Origin: Excoecaria cochinchinensis
Lineage: Eukaryota > Streptophyta > Magnoliopsida > Malpighiales > Euphorbiaceae
Direction of reading: 5' to 3'
Length of the DNA: 64,000 nucleotides
Assembly (NCBI GenBank): GCA_947683425.1
Contig: CANTUQ010000007.1
Span: 3,100,001 to 3,164,000 of the forward strand
The position numbers were made by a program, and so were the translations under genes. Positions 35,301-48,702 of the stretch are shown one piece after another. The notes under the pieces were generated by a model. The model was given only the letters and a program-made list of their open reading frames with translations. It was not told the DNA's origin and searched no databases. Numbering within the stretch: position 1 is the first letter of the stretch; every line of letters begins with the position of its first letter.

Positions 35301-38300
35301 AGAGGATGAGACAAATGGAATATATTGAATAGGAGGGGAAGAAGAATTAGACATGATACCAAAAGGCATCTATTAAAACAGCCAACCCTAAATCTCAATT
35401 TGGAAAAAGAAAAAAAAAAAAGAAAGAAGAGAGAGAGAGAGAGAGAGAGAGGCCTCGGACAATTATCAAAGCAAGCACAGAAGACAAAATCAAAATGCAA
35501 ATGCGGCCAACATAGATCAAGAACCATTTAGCCAAACCCAACCAGTACAAGGATTAATTAAATTGTAGAGATGATAAAAGTAATACCCAAGACCAGGCAA
35601 TGTTTCTAAATGCACAACAACCATCTAAGATTGAAAAAAAAAATTAACATTCCTGTAACAGATAAGAGCCAGATAAAAGAAAGTTTGCTTTCATCATGCA
35701 CAAAACATTTTAGTGAGCCTCTTAAGTATGGAAAGTGGAGGTAGATAAAAATCAAATGACCTAATTACAAACCACGAGCTTCAAGGATCCAAGTAGCTAA
35801 AGGGACAGCACCCTATGATCTAGAGAACTAGACAAAATACTTGAAGAATACCAACCTTAAGGCCTTCGTAGAGAGCCCGAGAACGACAAGAACGTAGGCA
35901 AGCATGGTCATACTCTGATCGAACAAACTCACGCAACCTTTGCAATTTGATTCTTCGACGCCATTGCTGCCATGACCATGCAAGGGGATATGACAGAACA
36001 GAAAGAATGCTGTACATTGCGCCTTCCCACCATTGATAAGAAGTGATAGAATTAATTTCATCAACGAATGTATTGTATGCACCCTCATATCTGAAAAAAT
36101 CAAATGAAGCAACAAATAAAATGGCTTTGCAATGATAGAATACTGTCCACGTGCATAAAGGGCACAGCAGAACATCACATATCACAGCAACAGAACCCAC
36201 CCACCCAACAACAATGAAATATGTCACTTACACAATCTCTTTTATTTGTTCAGGGGGAGTGTGAGGAAGATGCCAAGGTTCGCTAAAAGTATTAGGGCCC
36301 ATAAAATACATTCTGTGAACATGACTCTGAGACTCCTCAGCTCTATTTGTTTCCAAAACCTGAGAAGTCAAGTCTAACTTGTCAACCCATACATCAAAAC
36401 AAGCACAAACCCACCCCCCTTGGAAAATAGAAAGAAAAAACAGATGACAGGAAGGACTAAACAAATGCTTCAAAAGCTTATTATCAAATGCAATTTTCAA
36501 AGGTTCAGAAGTTAGTATGCTGGAACATTAAATGAAACCTCATTCAGCGACTCCAAGAACGGGAATGAGTGATCAATTTGAGAACCATGTTGAGTGGGTG
36601 CAGGGCCAGGCAGTTCATCAACCCCGACAAATTTCATCCGGGCAACACTAAGCACCAGGGCTAAGAGGATCAGAAGGCCCAAGAGAAGAAGACAAAACAA
36701 CCATGGACCACCAAATGTGTAAATCAACTCTTCAAGGGCAGTATAACAATGTGGCATGTGAAATCTTTCTGAGATGCATTTGTAAGGACAAGGCGTTTCA
36801 GCAATGCCACCTGTTAAAGAGAATACATTGCAAGTAAACACAATTATTACAAGGACTCACTAGTTTATGTTAGTATATAATGTTGACGCTTAAGCAAGCA
36901 CATTCATGAATTACTAAATTAGTAACCCAGAGATACTGCTAGTCGATGAGTTGGTGAACAAATTTAGATGTGAAATCAATTAATGATTAGGAGATAACTA
37001 CTCTGTAAATACTTCGTATATTCTGTTAGCAGTTGCTGTTCTAATAGATTCAGAAGCTGTCATCTTACTAGTACTCCTCGATTCTTGTATTGAACCATAA
37101 AAGTGCAGAAACTGTAAAGGAAGGGGAACAGATTAAGGAGTAACATATTTTATTCTTTTGTTCTTCCCATTTCTTCTCGATCTCTCTATTTTCCCTCTAT
37201 TCTGATTTCTCTCCACTGTCAACTTTCTCCATTCTCAAGCAATTGAAACACCTGGATATTGCCTGAGCAGGGATCTTATCTGGTTTGTGAGTACAGGACC
37301 TGACAGATATATGCTTGTGCCTACATGAATCCTGCTCCCCATTTGTTGTTTGTGTGGCATTGGTGTGTGCTCTCCATCGCAGAATATTGTGAATGCCAAA
37401 AATCGAACTTATTGAAGAGACATTGTTTGTTACATAATTGGCAGATGAATAGGAAAAGTAAAAGCTATCATGTTTATAATATAACCAACATGAAATCACT
37501 TTGAGGTGACTAAACATTTTCTTGTTATGTAAAAAAGTACATTTAGGATATGAGAAGACTTTAATTGATCATTGCTTTAAAACAATGCAGTAAAAGGATG
37601 TTGGCTTCCAACCACAAGCCAAAAGATTGAATCTTAAGATAATTTAAGACTGCAACAATGTAATAATACCTCGAACAGCAACATATTCAGCACGATGGGG
37701 AAGTTCATTAGCAGGACAAGGACGGCAAAGAGCTCTATCAGATCCAGTAACATTCTTATAAGTACCAGCTGGACATTCCTGAAGATGCCAATAAATAAAT
37801 AATAATGATGAGTATGAACTTAAGAAGGTAAAATAAACACTACAGAGATAGTACACCTAATCATAGCTGAAGATTTTGGCAGTTATCAACATCGAACAAT
37901 TATGAAATATGCTCTGAACCCAGACACTGGCTTAGCTTTCTATTGGCTCAAGCTTAAGGCAGCCACTCTATATAAAAAGGATAGTTAGTGATTTAGTTGA
38001 TTTTGCATTAATTGGGGATCAGAAAGAACAAGGGCTTCACCACTAGTATAGCCAATGCTCAAGGGACCTGTAGAGCCCCTAATGGATCCAAAGATACTAG
38101 TGTCTGATCACATAGCTCATTCTTCAGTAACATGCCACTGAAATCTGAATTGTACTTTATTAGTTATCCGAAATTCCAATTCAAAAAATAGAGATATCAG
38201 AATAGTGAAATTGCACCAGAAATTGCACATATTTTCAGCATTATTGAAAAGGAAACAAACCCCAATGAACAGTGACATACCACATTATTTGCTTGGGCAT

Positions 38301-41300
38301 AATCTATTCAATGATGGAAGGGTTGAGAAACATGAATGCATACATAATCTCAAGATAATCCATGGGAAAAGATTAATTAAAATTAGTTCCATGAAATTAT
38401 AAATGCTACCTCGCAAAATACTCCATACAGCCCTTTTGGGCAAGCTTTACCAGTCACAGTTCCATTTCCTCCAGCATGACCCTCATTTCTACCCATCCCT
38501 CCTCTGTAATGTCAATAAGAAAACGAATGGAGTTCACTACAATTGGCATCGCCATACAAATGATAAAGTACTTTCACCAAACAATTACACACATTATGAG
38601 GTCCTATTTCCACAAACAGCTAATTCAAAATAATCAAACAACCCTGATGATGAACACTGAGGCAAATCACCAAAATAAATCACTTTTAAGTTTTTATAAA
38701 AATAGAAAAGAGTCCACAGCACAAAAATCATACTTCATAGATATCAACCGTCAGTTTTACACTAGGCCAATGTTTGAAAGATAATAAGTGAAGCACCGAA
38801 AGCATTGCCATAGAAGAGGACCTCCCAGCAGTCTTGTCTATGTTCTACTTACATAACACACCCCTTGATAACTAGGGTAACAATCATAATGTGGAAGCCT
38901 GAACAACCTTGCCATCGGTAATGTCCTGTGGTTGCATTTGAGCAGCTTTCCACCTGACCTGTCAGTCGTTCATTTTGATTTCACAGATTTTACATTGCCA
39001 AAAGATTTGTTTTAATAATCTACTTTATTATTTAGTTTCCCAGTCTCAGCTTCTCTGTAAATATTTTGATCTTCGCAATTTCATCAAGTATAAATTGATC
39101 CAATATTTTAACTTAATCCTTTTCCATCAATTCAAAGTTAAAGTGAAGAAAATGATAGGATAATTGGAGGAAGAAATTCAACCGCATGTAAGTTGTTGTC
39201 ACCCAGAACCAACTAGAATTGAAGAAATGAATAAAATCAACATAACTAGATTGAAATTCGAAGTCAATGAATTAACAGGATATTAACTACATATACATTG
39301 CAGAACGTAATACTTCTTCAGCGCACAAATTCCCAGTAAACTCTATTTCTACATGGGGAAAAGTGATAAAAGTATAAAACAATTTGACAAGGATATGATG
39401 AAAGGCAATAATATAATGACTAATCTTTTTTGTTCAATATTAATAACATAAATTTTAATTAAGTGCTTGGATTAAATTGCCTACTTATAAAGGTATTTCA
39501 CGAAAACTTTTGAAACCACAGGACAATTTATGCAAGTGACAACCAAAATTTGTAATACTTAATAAATTAGATGAAACACGAACCTGGTGAGAATGCTTCC
39601 TTCTACACTAGCAATGGGCTGGTATACATCTCCAGTGGGAATATCTGACCAATGAAAATGAATCCGTCCACCACCTCCTCCTCCACCCCCGTTTGGGCTA
39701 CCATATCCTCCACCACTTGAAAGAACAGCAGACTCACTAAGATCCAGGGTGTGTAAAAACATAAGTATAGTTCCTCCAGAACCACCCCCAGGACCTCCGA
39801 TGGTATCGTTTCCAATAGTGACCGTTCCCTGTTTAAGAGTTTCTTGGAAACTTTCTCCATCAACCATCACAGAGCCTTCAACAGACAAACTAGACAAGGG
39901 ATGCTCCAATGAACCCATAACTGCTTAAAAACAATTAGGAAAAGTGAGGGGGGAAGAGCAAGACTCTAGCCAGTATGTTTAACATACAATTTGATAAGCA
40001 AGAAACAGCAAAACTTGAAAACTTTAATGACGCAAACAAGTCAAACCAAATATATCTGTTTCATACTCAAATACTTGCTAAACAGACACAGACACATCTA
40101 TACCTCAAACACTGTGAAACTATTTTTCGAACATAGCAGAAGTGTGAAGTGGTTATGCGTGTGAGAAAGCTAACAGCAATAAAGTACTTGGTTAGTCAAT
40201 TGGAACAAATGTTACCTATGACACCACCACCTGCAGTTGAATTGACTGCATGTTCATCTCCACTTCCACTGCCAAGTTCACAAGGCAGCTCTGAATTTCC
40301 ATATGACATACCACCCTCAATGCAGCTACCATTGTAACATCCAAGCCCGCCTTTACCACCATGGCCACCACCACTGCCAATACCATTTTCCATAACATGG
40401 CCTCTACCAACACCACCTATGCAGCCTGCATGAACACAAACATCCTAATTTTATTTCCAACCAAAACATGATTCCTCAACAAGCATGTTCTAACACTGAT
40501 ATGCATTAGCAGTTTCTTTACCAACAATCGAATCCGTGACTTAATTCTTGTGCAGGTACAGAGAAAATAGGTGGAAGAGAGATAGAGATGTCAAATTAGA
40601 AAAGAATCTCATAGAGCATACCCATTCCAGATGCACTAATTCTTCCAGAAGACGTAATAGATACAGTTCTTGCACGATGGAAATGGACAACCGATCCTTT
40701 TATATGTCCTTCAACAGCAATATCCTCCACTCTGCATATCTGAACCAAATAAACCAGCTAAATAAACCACGAGACATAAATTTTAAATTGCACAACTAGC
40801 TTCCTCTTCTGTAGTCACCTGAAGCGTAAATGATAAAGATGAGTTCATGTTGCAATCTTCAGGAGGATGTAGTAGTTCGATAGGACAATCTTCACGTTCA
40901 CAATAAAGCCTTGGTGTACTAAAGTGGTAAAAACACAGTACTAAGGTATTTGAAAGTTTTAAGTACAAAAGAAAAATTAAACAAATCAGAACTTACACAA
41001 CATCACTAGTTGCATTATTCAGAGGACCACGCAGAACAGATCCAGGTCCAACCTTCAGGCAAATCAGAATTAAATGATTAGAGAGATAAATGGGAGAACT
41101 ACAGAACAGCCCATTAAACAATATTCAACAATTTCTATCAACTGAATGAATCTTGACATAATATTAGCACATGACCAATAAGACTATAAGGGTGGTGAAG
41201 ACTGGATTATCTACGAGGAAAATAATCAAAAGATAGCACTAAGTTCTTTGTACAAGGTAGGGGTTCCTTGGCAGCTCCACGGCTACATGCAGAAAGTACT

Positions 41301-41304
41301 CTGT

Positions 41305-41350
<46 letters not shown>

Positions 41351-44300
41351 CGCAGCAGTGGGCGCAGGGAGAGAGAGAGAATGCCTTAGAACAGCAAATT
41401 AATGGATTCACACACAAATACTGAATATAATTTACAACACCCCTAACTCACTCATGGGGGGGGGGGGGGGGGGGGCAGCAGTGGGCGCAGGGAGAGAGAG
41501 AATGCCTTAGAACAGCAAATTAATGGATTCACACACAAATACTGAATATAATTTACAACACCCCTAACTCACTCAATAGTAAAATTCTTTTCTTCATGCA
41601 AGAAGGGCATTCTGGATACTCCACAGCTTTTAACTATTAATTGGAGCAATCAAGATAACCACCCAGTCAAGCAGGCAGAAAAAACAAACGCAGCTAGATC
41701 CTAGATGTAAAAAACTTAGCTCCATGTGCAGCCAACAACAAACTATTAAGTAAAACTCCTGATCCATCATAGAGAATAGAACTTATTCTGTCAGCAGCAG
41801 CTTACATGAATACTGTAAAATAATGATAGAACCAGACGTTGAGCTTCAATAGAATTGCCCGGCCCTGATAAATTCAATAATCCCTGTCCATGAACTCCTA
41901 GATTTGCATTAGATTGTATGACTGATGATTCCTGTTTTACAGAAAGATAAAAAGGTCATACTAAAATCGATCATAAGCAAACATATTAAGAAAATTATAA
42001 TCAGTGAAAAGTACCTTGAGAACAATTAAATTACTAGCCTCAAGCCAAGAAGTTGTCACGGTTGTATCTTCACCGCCATCAATGATCATTTGGGAATTCC
42101 ACATTAAGAAAATTTTCACAGTCATTCTTAGAGCCCCATATACCTGAATTGTAATGAATGTGGTAACATACACATCAAGATCATATAAACATATTACAAA
42201 TGTAGAAAAGAAAAAGAAGCATTAAAAGAAAATTCAGACGAATGAGATTATGATGCAGGGCAAATAAGCATATGCATAAGTCTCACTTCATCTGTGTCTA
42301 AGGAATTGACAACATTCCATTGCTACAAATGCATGATTAAGGAAAGTACAACACAAAAGATACAAGGAGATTAACCCCACAGTGTCCGTACAAATAAATA
42401 AATAAATAAAAAGCAGGGTAAGGTGCATATTAACATTTATTTACTTCCATATATAAAGAATGATTCAGGTACATGACACATGCATATGCTTATAAGTGAT
42501 AGCCACACATGAAGCAGACAAATCAAGTTTCACGATAAGCAGGAACATGCAGAAAAGTGATTACTTCCGCAATTCATATAATATATCACTCCAAAAATAC
42601 AATCATAAACACGAGAATTTCAAGCAGTCATAATTCATTGGGTCATTATTCTATGAAAGCACAATCATAGCTCACCTTGATTACAGAGTCACTCATTAAG
42701 AGCTCTTCCGCGAATAATTCAAACTCAGATGAAGCGTAATGAGCAAGCCCAAAGCTCAGAACTCCACGACATAATAGACTTATCTGTCCTTGGACCTGCA
42801 AAAGGGGTCAAAATTTGCTGAAAACATAATTATATCCACAGCAAGTATATACAAACAATATGGAAAGAAGATACCCCGACAACTGAAAAAAAGAAGAGCG
42901 TGAAAAAGGGAAAAATTCCAATCATCAAAAGATAGGAGAATGGACCTTGACTCAGAAGTACTTCAATGGAAAAAGTTAAGCCCTAAAAGAATGAATAATT
43001 TGGCAACCTAGAGCTTTACTGAATTTATAGCAAGCAAAACCAAAAACCAAATAAACTCATCTTAGGAAGGAGGATGTATAATAAAGCACCACAGGGAAAG
43101 GAAAAAAGTTAAAATTGTTTCATACTTGTGATAGATCAACAACAAAATGCAGCATCACATAGGTTTTTTATGATCACATCATCTTAGCTGTACCTTTCTT
43201 TTGATGCTGATATGAACATATGTCAATTTGTATAACCAATACAATCTACCAACCCAGTTCTCAGTATATCCATTAAAATTGCACTTTGTAAAGCTCCATT
43301 GGGGACATCTCACAATACCCCCAACTCCCCCAGAAAAAGGTAGGGAAAAGTAAAAAGAAAAGAAGAAAAGAAAAAAAGAAAACAGAAAACCCTCTCCAGT
43401 ATTTCCCCTTTCTAAGAGCACATAGGTATTGTGTTTACATGAAACAAATTGTGTCGAATCATACAGAAAGCTAGCTATGCAATCCACCATCCTCCTTTCA
43501 CTTCAAACCCCCTCATCCCCAAGAAAAGGGGGAAGAAAAGGCCAATCCAAAGAAAAAAAAATGAATACAAATGTAGGAAAAAGAAGACAGGAAGTACAAA
43601 TTGACAATTAAATTTTGGAAACCTGGACACGGCTCCAAAGCAAAGGCACTGTTGCCCTAGCATGATTCCGAACATAAACATTGGTCCAAAGAGGCTGATA
43701 AGGGAAGTCTAAAAGAAGTGTCTCAGTATCTGTTGACATATTGTGATTGCTAACTATAAGGCTCCGGGGAACAGCATCATATAAAGTCCCAGCAGCACCT
43801 GCATTTTCTGGACAACCACGACTACTTCCTCCTGAAATGTAGTAGAATACTTGCATATTTCAGTTTGTTTTGAATTAAAAGTATAACTCAAATGAATTCA
43901 ATTGAGAACAAGCATGCATGTTTCAAATGTTCCATGCACACATTACAATTCAAATTTGGGCTCATAGCATGCGTGCGTGCACACACATATATATGAACAA
44001 TCTAAGCAATATATTATGTATTATAGCCAGATGATAGCCAAGTAAACCATGTCCATTGTAAGACTGCCAGCAATTCCAACAGAATTGTCGAATAAAATAG
44101 CTGACATTTTCAAATTGTGAGAAAACACACAAGGGAATTGAATTCCTGTATTCAATTGATTATCATCGAGTTTATACAACCTATATATACAAAAATAGAA
44201 GTAGAAAAGTCTAAGAAAATAAAACAAAAGTCAGCCAATCAAGCCTCCAATTAGCTGTATTCCTTATTTTCTAACACTCCCCCTCAAGCTGAAGCATAAT

Positions 44301-47300
44301 TTATGCTCAGTTTGTTACAAATTTATTCTCTGACATAAACTTCAAAACATAAACCTAAGCTTCAAAATAAAATGGAAAACAAGTGCGAAACCCTCTCCAA
44401 TCAAAGTCTACAAATAACTCATGACATAGGCTTAAACACGAAACGAAAATCAAGTGCAACTCTCTCCAAACGGAACCTACACATAATCCGTGAATAGGCT
44501 TCAACACAAAACGGAGATCAAGTGCAACTCTTTCCGACGAAGCCACACGTATCCTGTCATATAAACTTCAAAATAAAACCAGAACGGAGAACAAGTGTAA
44601 CACACTTTCCAAACGAAACTAACTCAGACATAATAACACCGAAATTTTACTGAAAATAGTAGGACGACTCTAGAAAATCTCACTAAAAACAGAATGTAAA
44701 ATAATCAATCCAACCACACAAATAATTTCAAACAATAATTAGCTACATAAGCAAGCCTGTTCCTGCAACAACCTCTTGATCTCTTAGTATCTCTCTCCAA
44801 GACAACCCTTGCAGTTATATCACCGACACCAGAGAAGGATGAGATTGGTCTTCGGTCCCATAAGAGAGACTTCCCACAAAGAACAAAAGCAACAATAAGG
44901 CAGTTTACCCAACAAAGATAAAAGCCCGACTGCCTCAACAGGACACCCAATAAGAAACTCGAGAAACAGGAGATGAATAAAGGAGCAGATCCTCAAAGGA
45001 GTGGAGAAGACCAACCAAGAGGGGAAACCACCTCAATCAACCACCGGTATCTTACCGGAAATAGCAAGGTGACGTCGGGAGAAGAAATCGGAGGACCGTC
45101 GGAAGACGGACGCGCTCCCACGCGCCAGCGCGTGAAGAAGAGCGGTGTGATTGGAGCGGCGCGTGAGACTCACACGCGGCTCTGATGGTCGCCGGAAAAG
45201 GTGGATCGGCCGGATTTATGGACGCGCTCCTCCCTATGGTGGCGGTGAGACAAAAGAACAGTCACAACCTGGAGACCTAAACTCCTCATGTTACTGACCC
45301 AAACCCAGGAAGAAGAAAGCCACATACAGTGACCCTAAACCCAGAAAGAAACGAGAGAAATGCAACTCTCGGACAAGGGAAACCCAGAAAAGAGCCCAAG
45401 GCTCTGATACCATGTGAGAAAACACACAAGGGAATTGAATTCCTGTATTCAATTGATTATCATCGAGTTTATACAACCTATATATACAAAAATAGAAGTA
45501 GAAAAGTCTAAGAAAATAAAACAAAAGTCAGCCAATCAAGCCTCCAATCAAGCCTCCAATTAGCTGTATTCCTTATTTTCTAACACAAATAAAATCTGCT
45601 ACAATATTAGGACAGAAATAATATAAGGCCTATAAAGAAAGATTCAAAAGCCAATATTTGGATTCAAAAATTTTCAAAAAGCAATGAGATTGTAGTTATT
45701 GCATGCATGAAGCCACCCCATCTCCAATATAAAATCCTATTTATTACATTTATATGTAAGTGGTAACAGATAAACAACCACTGAAAAGATTAAAGAGAAT
45801 AATATAGGCAGAAAAACCAGGAACTTCTCAGTTATAGTTGAGATTTGTTTGCGCAGAAATATCACAAAGTAGAAATTGTGGGAAAAGAACATAGTTTGTC
45901 TCACCATGCACAAAAATCTGAGGGTCGTCATGCCTACTAAAAATGTCAACGGAAACTCTTCCACCACCACCACCAGCAAAACCACTACCTCCACAAGCAC
46001 TTATTCTGCCATCTCCAGTCCTGCTCTTCATAGACACATAAAATAGAGATATTAAAGCCTGTATGATGATTATGTTGTCACAGGAATGGAAACTGGTACG
46101 ATCACAAAGGTGACCATATCACTTTGACATTAACAATTACATGAGCTAACTGCTTTGTGTGTGTGCATGTGTGTCTCTCTGTGTGCAAGCGAATCTGTCC
46201 TGCTGCAGCCTTCAAAAAGTCAAATAAAAATGTAAAAAGAGAAAGCAGCAGTCAACTATTCTTCTTTTATATATATATATATATTTTTATATTGTTGTCC
46301 TCTGCTGTCCATACATATGCAAGTTCAAGATGACAATCTTAAAACACCTCATTTCATTACTGTTTTATGAACAATATATCCAATGCAGGAGGAGCAAGAA
46401 ACAGCAACACAAAGAGCACAATGAACACCAAATGCAGGAATAAATACCAAACCACATAATTCCACGCTTTGTCTGATCTAATTTTTGCCTGACACTTTTT
46501 TTTTCCCAAGTACACGTTTCTTTTACCCTGAAGAACTTTCCAGCAGCTGCAAACAAGTTGACAGCCTGTCGACTCACAATTTAAGTATTCCTCTCATCAT
46601 TATTGTTCATAAACTTCAAATTGCTATTCTTTTTATTCAAATTGAAGGGCTGAAGAAATGTATATAATAGATTTAATATACACATAGCATAAATGAAAGG
46701 CTAGATTTAGATAAAAGAATGATTCTAACTATTTTGCTCAGCAGTTAAATGTGTATTCCAGTTCAATGGGCTGGGCATTAAAAGTGAAGCTCCATAAACC
46801 AGGTTTGTGCCATGCAACAAACAAAGTTGAAAAGGCCAGGGCTGTCACACCATACAACAGCCATCCACCTGCCTCATGCATGAACCTGTTCATAACGGCT
46901 ACAACAAATTTTGCAGAAAATAGGTTTTCTAACTGGATCAAGCCAGCCAATGGTCTAGCTTCCAGCTATCCCAACTACAGGTCCAGGTTTGACATCAATG
47001 ACAAACACTGTACAGAACCAAAGTTCATCTATTTCTAATTTTGGCAAGAACAAGGACTTAATACCAGCATATGACGTAGAATCACATCAATGTTATTAGA
47101 ATGATCACCACGCTTATGTAACACCTTTCAGAGGCTAAAATTAAAGCACATCAGAGAAGAGAAGTTAACAAATCCTTGATTACCAGGTAACCTCTTAAAA
47201 GAAGAGGCATAGTGAGGCACGGCAAAAAATTATCAGGAGCGTATTGACTGGATATATCTTAGTTCCGCTCATAATCTAGCAACCTAAAATTTAAATTGCG

Positions 47301-48702
47301 AAAAAGGAGGACCACTCCTTTGCAAGTAATCTCAACTTCAAATAGCCATCATAACCAAAGATTGTTTAAAGTCATAAATAGTAGCATTAACAAATAGAAT
47401 AATATACCTTCCCTCAAATGATAATGAAGGCCCACACTGTCCTTAATTAGCTTATGCTTCTCTATCTCTCTCTTTTAGAATGCTGTTTAATTAAATTCAA
47501 CAACTTAAGGATGTGGCACCACTTTCACAGTCCAACTACATGAATTATGTTTAACTTGTGAATTAAGATAGTACAGGTGGTGTTCCACAGACTCAGAAAT
47601 TCACATCTATTCTACATAGTCGATACAATGGAACTCATAACTTTAGCATATTTTCTATTGAAGTTTTAACTTCAGTATCTTTCGCGTGCACTTCTATATA
47701 TTTCACATAGCATATCTTTCCAGAATGAGAAATGTCAAATCGTCCACGGTACATTCACAAGCTACACATGTGTAATCTTCATTTATTCTTTTTCACCTCA
47801 TAAATCATTAAGCTCCTATTTTTCCCATAACCAAACTCATTCCAAACTAAGAAATTCAAACTAAACTGAACTTACATTTTGTAGGCCTTTATGCAGATGC
47901 TGCCACCAGAGCCGCCGCCACCCTTGGTACCCCCATCACCTCCATCAGCCAAAATGTAGCCATCCACTACCAAATACTGCATTACTGTCAGCTTCACCTT
48001 TCCACCTCCTCCCCCGCCATAATTTATCTCCCTACTTGTGCTTCCTCCCCGGCTTCCATAACTCCCAGGACTCTGCAACGAGGACCATGAATAGGCATCC
48101 CCTCCCCAAACATCCTCCGGCAGCTTCTTATCATCCACCAAACAACAAGCCCCTCTCCCTCCATGCCCTCCGCCAGCCCCATCTACCCCCTGCGGGGTCC
48201 CACTGGTCTGCGGTGGTGGTGTCCCGGCTAAACCCGTGGTGTTTACAGCTGAGCCATTAAGAAAGCTCGCATTATAAGCCACAAGGTCAAAGCTCCCAGT
48301 CACAATTGAGGCATTGATTGAGAGAGTGAAATTGCCTGTGATGTTAATAGCTATTGAACAACCCTCGGAGGGGCAACTAAAACTCACACCGGGATGGATA
48401 TAAAAATTCCCCTTCCCTTCTATATACACGTCACGAGTGAGGTTGACATCGGAGACTATCCGACAAGTGGTGTCCAAGGAGCCTACCCCGCCGAGATCAT
48501 CGCTGCAGGAAACCGACGGCGCATGCGGCGGAGGAGGCGGCGGGGACGGAGGAGAATAATCCTGGTGGAATAGACTCGAATCAAAATCGATTGTTGAGAA
48601 ATTATCCTCCCTATTAGACGAGAGAACAACGTTAGGGTTTGTAATTAGTGTAATTATGAGAATGGCGAAATGGAAGAGAGTGAAATAGTGAAATCGAGCC
48701 AT
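32388..48702 (-). CDS. Large glycine-rich secretory/membrane protein (At4g32920/At5g47020-like)
   Basis: Exons in transcript order: 48702-47876, 46020-45905, 43831-43623, 42795-42676, 42143-42015, 41931-41806, 41052-40997, 40918-40819, 40739-40622, 40425-40216, 39920-39584, 38503-38410, 37778-37670, 36810-36539, 36359-36232, 36090-35856, 34571-34383, 34240-33960, 33426-33213, 33097-32855, 32716-32628, 32535-32388; 4,350 nt, 1449 aa. Domains: signal peptide (1-28), proline run SPPSPPPPPP, a long predicted extracellular part with three glycine-rich patches (GGGGGGKVKL, GGGGGGRVSV, GGGGGGGRIHFHW) and many N-glycosylation sites, and a cysteine-rich ephrin-receptor-like repeat (ECPAGTYKNVTGSDRALC). 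A transmembrane helix (LFCLLLLGLLILLALVLSV), a cytosolic part, and several C-terminal hydrophobic helices (LVLLTLLQLYSISLLDVFLV) follow, ending in DFEFFWQS. The glycine-rich and beta-rich exterior suggests a cell-wall or surface role, but no function is established. Intron 2 hosts an LTR element and intron 6 a duplicated poly(G) block. Confidence 0.92.
35428..35451. repeat. (GA)n microsatellite in intron
   Basis: Perfect AG/GA run after an A-rich stretch, in the intron between the exons at 35856 and 34571 of the glycine-rich protein gene. Confidence 0.9.
41316..41575. repeat. Poly(G)-led 123-bp tandem duplication in intron
   Basis: A run of 35 G (41316-41350) precedes a segment CAGCAGTGGGCGCAGGGAGA...CTAACTCACTCA (41353-41455). 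A run of 20 G (41456-41475) precedes its second copy (41476-41575), which lacks one GAGA-type unit but is otherwise practically identical. It lies in the intron between exons ending 41806 and starting 41052. It may be genuine or an assembly artefact. Confidence 0.85.
44116..44276 (-). repeat. 3' LTR of intronic element (161 bp)
   Basis: TGTGAG...TAACA; the left LTR on the plus strand. It is the 3' LTR because the polypurine tract abuts its right end. Confidence 0.92.
44277..44289 (-). other. Polypurine tract of intronic element
   Basis: The minus strand reads GCTTGAGGGGGAG directly before the LTR start TGTTAGAAAA. Confidence 0.8.
44330..44640. repeat. Diverged tandem repeats inside intronic element
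   Basis: About four degenerate units of 70-ish bp share the order CTTCAA-A-AAAAC...ATCAAGTGCAACTCTCTCC...GAA-CTACACATAA. The clearest pair starts at AGGCTTAAACACGAAACG and AGGCTTCAACACAAAACG. Confidence 0.6.
45400..45412 (-). other. Primer-binding site (tRNA-iMet type) of intronic element
   Basis: The minus strand TGGTATCAGAGCC directly follows the LTR end TTTTCTCACA. TGGTATCAGAGC is the well-known complement of the 3' end of plant initiator tRNA-Met used by most Copia and TRIM elements. Confidence 0.88.
45413..45585 (-). repeat. 5' LTR of intronic element (173 bp)
   Basis: Identical to the left LTR except for a 12-bp internal tandem duplication (AATCAAGCCTCC). Confidence 0.92.

Larger units (their letters stand above)
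44116..45585 (-). mobile_element. Non-autonomous LTR retrotransposon (TRIM/deleted Copia-like), 1,470 bp, in intron 2
   Basis: The LTRs (44116-44276 and 45413-45585) begin TGTGAGAAAAC and end TTCTAACA on the plus strand. Identical CAAAT pentamers flank the element (44111-44115, 45586-45590). Read on the minus strand, a primer-binding site TGGTATCAGAGCC lies just inside the right LTR and a purine tract GCTTGAGGGGGAG just before the left LTR. The interior (44277-45412, about 1.1 kb) has no gag or pol, so the element depends on proteins of others. The LTRs are identical apart from a 12-bp duplication in the right one, which implies a very recent insertion. It has the same orientation as the host gene. 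Confidence 0.92.

Noticed and set aside
43984..43995. Short CA/TA run as a regulatory element
   Set aside because: Ordinary intronic simple sequence.
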